DNA from: Methanobacterium sp. Maddingley MBC34
GTDB lineage: Archaea; Methanobacteriota; Methanobacteria; Methanobacteriales; Methanobacteriaceae
Length of the DNA: 6,160 bases
NCBI GenBank assembly: GCA_000309865.1
Contig: AMGN01000036.1
Span: forward strand, 1 to 6,160
Direction of reading: 5' to 3'
Shown here piece after piece: positions 1-6,160 of the stretch. How positions within the stretch are numbered: position 1 is the first letter of the stretch; the number at the start of each line of letters is the position of its first letter. Made by a program: the position numbers and the translations under genes. The notes beneath the pieces are model-generated. The model saw nothing but the letters and a program-made list of their open reading frames with translations. It searched no databases and was not told the DNA's origin.

Positions 1-40
1 AGCTTATTCAATAACTCTAGCTTATTCAATAACTCTAGCT
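1..40. repeat. 18-bp perfect tandem duplication spanning the stop codon of the ADC-like gene
   Basis: The unit AGCTTATTCAATAACTCT occurs at 1-18 and again at 19-36 without mismatch, and 37-40 (AGCT) begin a third copy before the sequence diverges. On the minus strand each unit reads as the codons for Arg-Val-Ile-Glu followed by TAA and GCT, so the duplication copies the last coding triplets and the stop codon of the gene ending at 22. The first in-frame TAA is in the 19-36 copy; the 1-18 copy lies beyond it and would encode the same ending. The array touches the window edge, so its full copy number is unknown. Replication slippage is the simplest origin. Confidence 0.95.
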
Positions 41-816
41 CCCATGGCACGGAGTATGGCCTGCCCCTCTAACAATATGGATTGAGTTACCTTTTTTACA
101 GGCAAAGCAGCGAGACTGTTAATGATCCAGAACTGGTTGGGGTTTTGCATGGGTGTCATCTCAGTCCATTTAAGGCTGCCTGTACCGCTTTGAGCGTTTT
201 CCACCTGAATACCCTGGGGATAAAGTACAAATTGACTTAATTCCGCCCCCGGAGCTCCAACTTTTGGTATGTACCTCCATCCAAGGGTATTTTGGGATAT
301 AAACATTGATTTTAAGGTTTCCAATTCATTCCCACTTATCTCTCCTTCTGCTTCAAAGTCCATATTCAGGAAGGTATTCCCCTCATAACTGACAGTGGTG
401 GCGTAGTTTGGCTTTAAAATGTGCAAGTCTTCAATATCTGCAAAGATCTTGGGAATTCCAGTCTGTTCTCTTCCTCCCAGTATAGGTGCAGTTTTGTTTT
501 CCCAGACCACCAGGGTGTAGGATCCGTCCAGTTCATCCTTCTTTCCATGGAAACGGACTGGTGCTGCCACGTTAATCAGGTTGTACTGTCCACCGTGCAG
601 CCAGTTGATCTCAGTAAACTTGCTGAAAACCACCTGAACTTCGGGAGCCAGTAATTCAAACCCTTCTGGAATGTAATTTTCAAGAAGTGCTTGATCAGTT
701 TCATAACTGATTGCCAGGGATTGTGTTTTCTGGATGATCTTGGCATCCGGATCAAACTTCCCACCCCCAAAATGGATGGGCATTAAATACGTGAAGTCGC
801 TTTCCATTTTAAACAT
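22..816 (-). CDS. Acetoacetate decarboxylase-family protein with an altered active site
   Basis: A 264-residue protein of the acetoacetate decarboxylase (ADC) superfamily, slightly longer than the ~245-residue clostridial enzyme. The family signature GREQTGIPK is at residues 115-123, and K123 lines up with the Schiff-base lysine (K115 of Clostridium acetobutylicum Adc). The preceding YNLINVAAPV stretch (79-88) and the near-C-terminal LPVKKVTQS (about 239-247) also match the family fold. By my from-memory alignment the neighbouring lysine (K116) is I124, the catalytic glutamate (E76) is about L81, and R29 is about T31. The imine-forming residue is therefore kept but the decarboxylation machinery is not. 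The protein may act on another carbonyl substrate, as some superfamily members do, so 'acetoacetate decarboxylase' should not be read literally. The ATG at 816 is preferred to the ATG at 807 because GGAGGAG (821-827) sits 4 nt upstream. No signal peptide or membrane segment is seen, so it is probably cytosolic. It appears monocistronic, with no link to the upstream homocysteine genes except strand. Confidence 0.85.
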   Translation of the reverse strand: MFKMESDFTYLMPIHFGGGKFDPDAKIIQKTQSLAISYETDQALLENYIPEGFELLAPEVQVVFSKFTEINWLHGGQYNLINVAAPVRFHGKKDELDGSYTLVVWENKTAPILGGREQTGIPKIFADIEDLHILKPNYATTVSYEGNTFLNMDFEAEGEISGNELETLKSMFISQNTLGWRYIPKVGAPGAELSQFVLYPQGIQVENAQSGTGSLKWTEMTPMQNPNQFWIINSLAALPVKKVTQSILLEGQAILRAMGARVIE

Positions 817-820
817 AGTA

Positions 821-827
821 CTCCTCC
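821..827 (-). promoter_or_regulatory. Strong ribosome binding site for the ADC-like gene
   Basis: The minus strand reads GGAGGAG followed by a 4-nt spacer and ATG at 816. This is an excellent match to the anti-Shine-Dalgarno of archaeal 16S rRNA. It decides the start: an in-frame ATG three codons further in would be 13 nt away. Confidence 0.75.
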
Positions 828-1058
828 ATTGGTATCTTACTTAGACACTTAATGAAGAATTATAGGGACTGTATTAACTTAAAGATTTGTATTCATCAGT
901 TTATTAGTTGGAAAAATTTCCTTTAGTTGAGTATTTTACAATTGCCGTGCATTTTTCTCACCCTTCACTAATTAGTATAGCTTAAGAAAAATAGCAAGTC
1001 TAAAAAGATATATGAAGTGATATTATGTGGTTTGACGCGCTAAAACTATTTTTAATCT

Positions 1059-1110
1059 TAAAAAAGAGTATTAACCTTTAAAAAATTTTAAAAAGAAATA
1101 AAAAGTTCAA
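1059..1110 (-). terminator. T-rich intrinsic-type terminator after the homocysteine operon
   Basis: Reading leftwards from the ferredoxin stop codon, the minus strand has T runs of five or six at 1104-1100, 1094-1090, 1085-1080 and 1065-1060. Archaeal RNA polymerase terminates on such clustered U tracts without needing a stem-loop, and the 3'-end factor aCPSF1 also favours U-rich sites. The cluster lies 19-70 nt past the stop codon and before the ADC-like gene, so it probably separates two transcripts. Confidence 0.55.
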
Positions 1111-1128
1111 AATAAATAAATAGAGGAT

Positions 1129-1511
1129 TTAATCCGCGATCTTAATGGCCTTGGTAGGACAGGAAGTGGTACAAAATCCGCAGCCAATACATTTCTGGTT
1201 ATCCAGTTCCACAGTCCAATCTTCCTCCATTTTAATGGCATCCACTGGGCACAGGCTGATGCATTCACCACAATCCATACATTTTTCTTCATCCTTTTTA
1301 ACCACTTTCTTGATGGGATTAAGCTGGATACCCTCTTTTTCCATGTACTTGATTCCTTCTTCTGCTTCACTACCGCTGATTTCAATGAGCATCTTACCAC
1401 CCTTGGGGGTGATATCTGCCTTCAGGATGTTGAAGGTCACGTCAAAGTTTTTTATCAGGTCGGAGATCACAGTTTTATTCACAATACTGGGAGAGAAGTT
1501 AAGCCAGGCTT

Positions 1512-1515
<4 letters not shown>
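1129..1515 (-). CDS. NIL-domain 2[4Fe-4S] ferredoxin, partner of the DUF39 homocysteine-synthesis protein
   Basis: A 128-residue cytosolic protein. Residues 1 to about 72 form a NIL-type ligand-binding domain (the ACT-like fold also found at the C-terminus of MetN methionine importers). Residues 76-128 form a bacterial-type ferredoxin with two CxxCxxCxxxCP motifs: C79, C82, C85, C89 and C109, C112, C115, C119, which should hold two [4Fe-4S] clusters. Its order and partner match MA1822 of Methanosarcina acetivorans, which acts with MA1821 in making homocysteine from aspartate semialdehyde using reduced sulfur. The likely role is electron supply or sulfur handling. A regulatory methionine- or homocysteine-binding role for the NIL domain is my inference. 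The ATG at 1515 overlaps the upstream stop codon in an ATGA quartet, with a strong AAGGTGG site at 1522-1528 inside the upstream gene, so the two are translationally coupled. All eight cysteines are present and the gene looks intact. Confidence 0.93.
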
Positions 1516-3071
<1,556 letters not shown>

Positions 3072-3157
3072 ATCCGGTGCGTTTTAGTAATAATAATCCC
3101 CTTTGATGGGAAAGAAATAATAATATCAATGATTTCTAAGCTATTTAACCCGCACAT

Positions 3158-3175
3158 CATATATTTATTTTTCCA
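3158..3175 (-). promoter_or_regulatory. Candidate BRE/TATA promoter of the homocysteine operon
   Basis: The minus strand reads GGAAAAATAAATATATG, a purine-rich BRE-like start followed by an AT box. If transcription starts about 25 nt downstream (near 3138), the leader before the GTG at 3071 would be roughly 65 nt. That is long for this window, where the other two promoter guesses give leaders of about 10-15 nt. A second weaker box, GTTAAATAG at 3141-3149, would give a leader of about 45 nt. The leader contains AATAATAAT (plus-strand sense) twice, at 3089-3097 and 3116-3124, flanking a small CCC/GGG hairpin possibility. Confidence 0.4.
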
Positions 3176-3223
3176 TATGTATTTCAAGAGTCTGAAATTA
3201 TTACCTGGAGTTTCATTCATTAA

Positions 3224-3287
3224 ATGACTTTTACTTAAAGGAGTCTTATCATTAAAGGATTTTTACTCGGTAGGATTTTTACTCATT
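3224..3287. repeat. 16-bp tandem repeat, two clear and about two degraded copies
   Basis: AGGATTTTTACTCGGT at 3256-3271 is followed directly by AGGATTTTTACTCATT at 3272-3287, a 16-bp period with three mismatches at one end. On the minus strand these read as GAGTAAAAATCCT units. Two further degraded copies (containing GATAAGACTCC and AAGTAAAAGTC) continue to about 3224. The end of the membrane-protein gene, with stop codon at 3309-3311, carries the related string AATGAGTAAA, so the array looks derived from the gene's 3' end. It lies in the 237-bp spacer before the homocysteine operon. Confidence 0.8.
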
Positions 3288-3308
3288 GCGAAGTAAAATT
3301 ATATGAAT

Positions 3309-3878
3309 TTACTCATTAAACAAAATCCCTTTAAGTTCCTCTAAATTCATGGTAATTAAGTGCTCAGCCTTTGGTTCTGCCAATATTTTAAACTGTTCCA
3401 GTTCTGTTTCCAAATAGAGTTCGTTTAACACATTCTGAAGTTCGGGAACTGGCTTGTTAATAATTTTCCTTATGTCCTGCAGGTCTTCATCAGTTAACTT
3501 AGGTATATATGCCTTTATTCCCTCTTCATATGCTTCTACTCCGTTTATGTCCTTGGAAATATAATCATTAATTACAAATGTGGGCATAGTCTCCACTCCA
3601 CGCAGTATCCTCCACATATCATTGGTTTTAACCTTTACTCCCAACAATTCCTCCACACATTTAGCTGCCTTTTTGGCCCGGTCATTACTCCCACGACCAT
3701 AAACTACTGAAGCAAGAACTACACCTATCAAAACAGAGAAAAACACGTATATTTGATGTTCACCAATGGATGAAAGAGGATATCCTGCAAAATAGAATAT
3801 AATGCCTACAAAGAACGCGGTTCCGACTATAAATGTCAAAACTGCTAAAATAATTGCCATTATTTTATTTTCGATCAA
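3309..3878 (-). CDS. Unrecognised protein with two N-terminal membrane segments
   Basis: A 189-residue protein I do not recognise. Residues about 7-31 (IMAIILAVLTFIVGTAFFVG and on) and about 42-61 (QIYVFFSVLIGVVLASVVYG) are strongly hydrophobic and predict a membrane hairpin. The short linker holds GYPLSSIGEH. A basic stretch after the second segment (GRGSNDRAKKAAK, 62-74) fits the positive-inside rule, so N- and C-termini are probably cytoplasmic. The remaining ~115 residues are charged and mostly helical, with PKLTDEDLQDIRKIINKP (125-142) and a Glu-rich end. There is one cysteine (C74) and no catalytic motif I can name. The start is TTG at 3878: GGGTG at 3885-3889 lies 6 nt upstream, whereas the in-frame ATG at 3860 has no ribosome binding site. 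It diverges from tldD with a shared 131-bp spacer, which might mean common control. Codon use looks like its neighbours, though it is slightly more AT-rich. Confidence 0.8.
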   Translation of the reverse strand: MIENKIMAIILAVLTFIVGTAFFVGIIFYFAGYPLSSIGEHQIYVFFSVLIGVVLASVVYGRGSNDRAKKAAKCVEELLGVKVKTNDMWRILRGVETMPTFVINDYISKDINGVEAYEEGIKAYIPKLTDEDLQDIRKIINKPVPELQNVLNELYLETELEQFKILAEPKAEHLITMNLEELKGILFNE

Positions 3879-3884
3879 TTCTTA

Positions 3885-3889
3885 CACCC
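3885..3889 (-). promoter_or_regulatory. Ribosome binding site that decides a TTG start
   Basis: GGGTG on the minus strand, 6 nt before TTG at 3878. The only alternative ATG, at 3860, has A-rich sequence and no such site, so the longer TTG form is favoured. Confidence 0.55.
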
Positions 3890-3908
3890 TTTACTTTACA
3901 TTTCACTG

Positions 3909-3921
3909 TTTATTTATATTC
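3909..3921 (-). promoter_or_regulatory. TATA-like box for the membrane-protein gene
   Basis: The minus strand reads GAATATAAATA across 3921-3911. A start site about 25 nt downstream would fall near 3891, just before the GGGTG ribosome binding site, giving a leader of about a dozen bases. Confidence 0.5.
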
Positions 3922-3930
3922 AAAGCCCTA

Positions 3931-3970
3931 AATTTAATTAATCTTTTAACTAAATTAATTAATCTTTAAA
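3931..3970. promoter_or_regulatory. Two TTAATTAA palindromes 21 bp apart in the divergent promoter region; possible operator
   Basis: The stretches at 3931-3949 and 3952-3970 are a near-identical direct repeat sharing the exact 13-mer TTAATTAATCTTT (3934-3946 and 3955-3967). Each copy begins with the perfect palindrome TTAATTAA (3934-3941 and 3955-3962). The 21-bp period is two turns of B-DNA, so both sites face the same side of the helix. The pair lies between the two opposing TATA-like boxes, and the right copy abuts or overlaps the tldD box. This arrangement suits a dimeric regulator acting on both genes. The AT-rich background makes chance a real alternative. Confidence 0.35.
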
Positions 3971-3978
3971 ATTATATG
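3965..3978 (+). promoter_or_regulatory. TATA-like box for tldD
   Basis: TTTAAAATTATATG at 3965-3978. Transcription starting about 25 nt downstream would begin near 3998, only about 12 nt before the ATG at 4010 and just ahead of the GGAG ribosome binding site at 4001-4004. Confidence 0.5.
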
Positions 3979-4009
3979 TCAGGAAGAACATATTAAAAGT
4001 GGAGATAAC

Positions 4010-5383
<1,374 letters not shown>

Positions 5384-5395
5384 GGCCAAAAATAA

Positions 5396-5454
5396 CAGTA
5401 AGAATGGTTATTAGATAGTAGAATGGTTATTCGGCAGTAAGAATGGTTATTCGG
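5396..5454. repeat. About 20-bp tandem repeat, three copies, between tldD and the AMMECR1 gene
   Basis: Three consecutive units: CAGTAAGAATGGTTATTAGA (5396-5415), TAGTAGAATGGTTATTCGG (5416-5434, one base shorter) and CAGTAAGAATGGTTATTCGG (5435-5454). All share GAATGGTTATT. The array starts 12 nt after the tldD stop codon and fills most of the 96-bp gap, ending 25 nt before the AMMECR1 start. If the two genes are co-transcribed it is part of the mRNA. I see no stable hairpin within a unit and no open frame running through it. Confidence 0.92.
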
Positions 5455-5479
5455 ATTAAAAACTAACAGTGAGTGTGCC

Positions 5480-6043
5480 ATGATGATAAGTGATGAAGAC
5501 GGGGAATTTCTGGTAAAATTAGCAAGGAACGCCATTGAAACTTATATAAATGATAAAAAAATCATAAACATTCCTGATGATCTTAATCCTATCTTAAATG
5601 AGGAAATGGGAGCATTTGTAACCCTTACTCGTAATGGAGATTTAAGGGGTTGCATTGGCTACCCTGAACCAGTTAAACCTCTGGCACAGGCAGTGGTGGA
5701 GGTTGCTATAAGTGCAGGCACCCAGGATCCGCGCTTCCCGCCAGTCACAGCATCAGAACTGGAGGAAATCCATGTGGAAGTCAGTGTCCTCACCAAACCA
5801 GAACTGATTGAAGTTCAAAAACCAGCACAGTACCTGGAAAAGGTAGAAGTGGGCAGGGATGGGCTTATTGTGGAGATGGGAATGTACCGTGGTCTGTTGC
5901 TTCCCCAGGTTCCAGTGGAGTGGAACTGGGACATTGAAGACTTCCTGGCCAACACCTGTATGAAAGCTGGTTTACCTTCTGACTGCTGGTTGCAGGAAGG
6001 TGTGAAAATATACAGTTTCCAATCTCAGATATTTGATGAATAA
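5480..6043 (+). CDS. AMMECR1-domain protein (TIGR00296/PH0010-type)
   Basis: A 187-residue cytosolic protein that is a single AMMECR1 domain, the usual length for archaeal members such as PH0010. Family landmarks are LRGCIGYPEP (55-64), with the invariant Cys58; SAGTQDPRFPPVT (78-90); VEVSVLT (99-105); RDGLIVE (126-132); GLLLPQVPVEWNWD (138-151); and FLANTCMKAGLP (155-166). Its biochemical function is not established. In many bacteria and archaea the domain is fused to or encoded beside a MEMO domain and a radical SAM enzyme, suggesting a redox or modification role. Neither partner is in this window. The ATG at 5480 is followed directly by a second ATG at 5483; the upstream GTGAG at 5469-5473 is only a weak ribosome binding site, so the start could be either. 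It is probably transcribed with tldD. Nothing appears truncated or frameshifted. Confidence 0.93.
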   Translation: MMISDEDGEFLVKLARNAIETYINDKKIINIPDDLNPILNEEMGAFVTLTRNGDLRGCIGYPEPVKPLAQAVVEVAISAGTQDPRFPPVTASELEEIHVEVSVLTKPELIEVQKPAQYLEKVEVGRDGLIVEMGMYRGLLLPQVPVEWNWDIEDFLANTCMKAGLPSDCWLQEGVKIYSFQSQIFDE

Positions 6044-6046
6044 TAG

Positions 6047-6082
6047 CTTTTCGTATATCTAAAACTTTTTGTATATCTAAAA
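6047..6082. repeat. 18-bp tandem duplication carrying T runs after the AMMECR1 gene
   Basis: CTTTTCGTATATCTAAAA (6047-6064) is followed directly by CTTTTTGTATATCTAAAA (6065-6082), with one mismatch (C or T at the sixth base). The array starts 3 nt after the TAA stop codon. Each unit contains a T4 or T5 run, so it duplicates a short U-rich signal and may serve as the 3'-end or termination region of the tldD-AMMECR1 transcript. Confidence 0.9.
6048..6070 (+). terminator. Weak U-tract termination candidate after AMMECR1
   Basis: TTTT at 6048-6051 and TTTTT at 6066-6070 follow the stop codon closely. The tracts are short compared with those after the homocysteine operon, so termination here is only possible. 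Confidence 0.3.
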
Positions 6083-6120
6083 AAATAAATGAATATTTCA
6101 TATATCAACATTCCAATAAA

Positions 6121-6160
6121 CTAAGTGGATATTTCTAAGTGGATATTTCTAAGTGGATAT
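6121..6160. repeat. 14-bp perfect tandem repeat running off the right edge
   Basis: The unit TAAGTGGATATTTC occurs at 6122-6135 and 6136-6149, and 6150-6160 are the first 11 bases of a third copy, with no mismatch. The preceding C at 6121 also fits the period. The array continues past the window, so its length is unknown. There are no spacers between units, so it is not a CRISPR. Confidence 0.95.

Larger units (their letters stand above)
817..1128. other. 312-bp AT-rich intergenic region; no convincing gene
   Basis: This spacer separates the end of the NIL-ferredoxin gene from the start of the ADC-like gene, both on the minus strand. The ferredoxin-proximal part (about 1059-1128) has several T runs on the minus strand and is listed as a terminator. 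The ADC-proximal part must hold that gene's promoter. The best TATA-like candidate I see is CTTTAAGTTAATAC read leftwards from about 885, roughly 60 nt before the start codon, but it is a weak match. Other structure includes a perfect 10-bp palindrome, ACTAATTAGT, at 967-976, and the heptamer TTAGTTG twice, at 904-910 and 923-929, 19 bp apart. Codons in the short open frames are not convincing and I see no tRNA-like or structured-RNA fold. Confidence 0.6.

Noticed and set aside
814..816. Shorter start of the ADC-like protein at the ATG at 807
   Set aside because: The GGAGGAG site is optimally placed for 816 and too far from 807.
910..921. Inverted repeat GGAAAAATTTCC as an operator for the ADC-like gene
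   Set aside because: The symmetry is imperfect and rests mostly on A/T bases in an AT-rich spacer; too weak to list.
1025..1081. Plus-strand 18-codon open frame (MWFDALKLFLILKKSINL) preceded by GTGAT and an AT box
   Set aside because: The AT box at about 1001-1012 is too close to place a transcript start before the ATG, the frame is very short, and the region doubles as a T-run terminator on the other strand.
1107..1400. Minus-strand 97-codon frame overlapping the ferredoxin
   Set aside because: It is a frame-shifted reading of the same DNA, with tryptophan- and lysine-rich unstructured sequence and no independent start signal.
5384..5479. Separate promoter for the AMMECR1 gene
   Set aside because: I found no TATA-like box in the gap; the sequence is mostly the 20-bp repeat, so read-through from tldD is more likely.
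6121..6160. CRISPR array
   Set aside because: The units are only 14 bp and directly adjacent, with no unique spacers; the same holds for the repeats at 1-40, 3224-3287, 5396-5454 and 6047-6082.

Overview
The window reads as chromosomal DNA from a hydrogenotrophic methanogenic archaeon, most likely Methanobacterium or a close relative in the Methanobacteriales. The evidence is a homocysteine-synthesis pair typical of methanogens (a DUF39-CBS protein plus a NIL-domain ferredoxin), archaeal TldD and AMMECR1 genes, ribosome binding sites matching the archaeal GGAGGTGAT consensus, AT-rich TATA-like promoters, T-run terminators, and moderate-GC genes in very AT-rich spacers. The genus is an inference from protein character and composition. 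There is no RNA gene, CRISPR array, transposase or prophage signature.

Layout. Four genes lie on the minus strand and two on the plus strand, diverging from a 131-bp spacer at 3879-4009. The minus strand, read from 3878 downwards, carries: an unrecognised protein with two predicted membrane segments (3878-3309, TTG start); a DUF39-CBS homocysteine-biosynthesis protein (3071-1512, GTG start); a NIL-domain 2[4Fe-4S] ferredoxin overlapping it by ATGA (1515-1129); and, after a 313-bp gap with terminator-like T runs, an acetoacetate-decarboxylase-family protein (816-22). The plus strand carries tldD (4010-5383) and an AMMECR1-domain protein (5480-6043), probably one transcription unit.

How the genes work together. 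The DUF39-CBS and NIL-ferredoxin genes are translationally coupled. By analogy with the Methanosarcina acetivorans pair they make homocysteine from aspartate semialdehyde and a sulfur donor, the ferredoxin supplying electrons or handling sulfur. TldD and AMMECR1 both belong to families tied to peptide or protein processing and modification, but no substrate is visible here. The acetoacetate-decarboxylase-like protein keeps the Schiff-base lysine but has lost other residues of the classic active site, so its reaction is uncertain.

The most unusual feature is not a gene. Short tandem duplications (14-20 bp units, 2-4 copies) sit at or just after the stop codons of four of the six genes (ADC-like, membrane protein, tldD, AMMECR1). 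A further 14-bp array runs off the right edge. In two cases the repeated unit includes or resembles the end of the gene, stop codon included. The divergent spacer also holds two TTAATTAA palindromes exactly 21 bp apart, between two opposing TATA-like boxes, which could be an operator. I saw no obvious undescribed multi-gene system; the repeat pattern and the altered ADC-like active site are the best leads.
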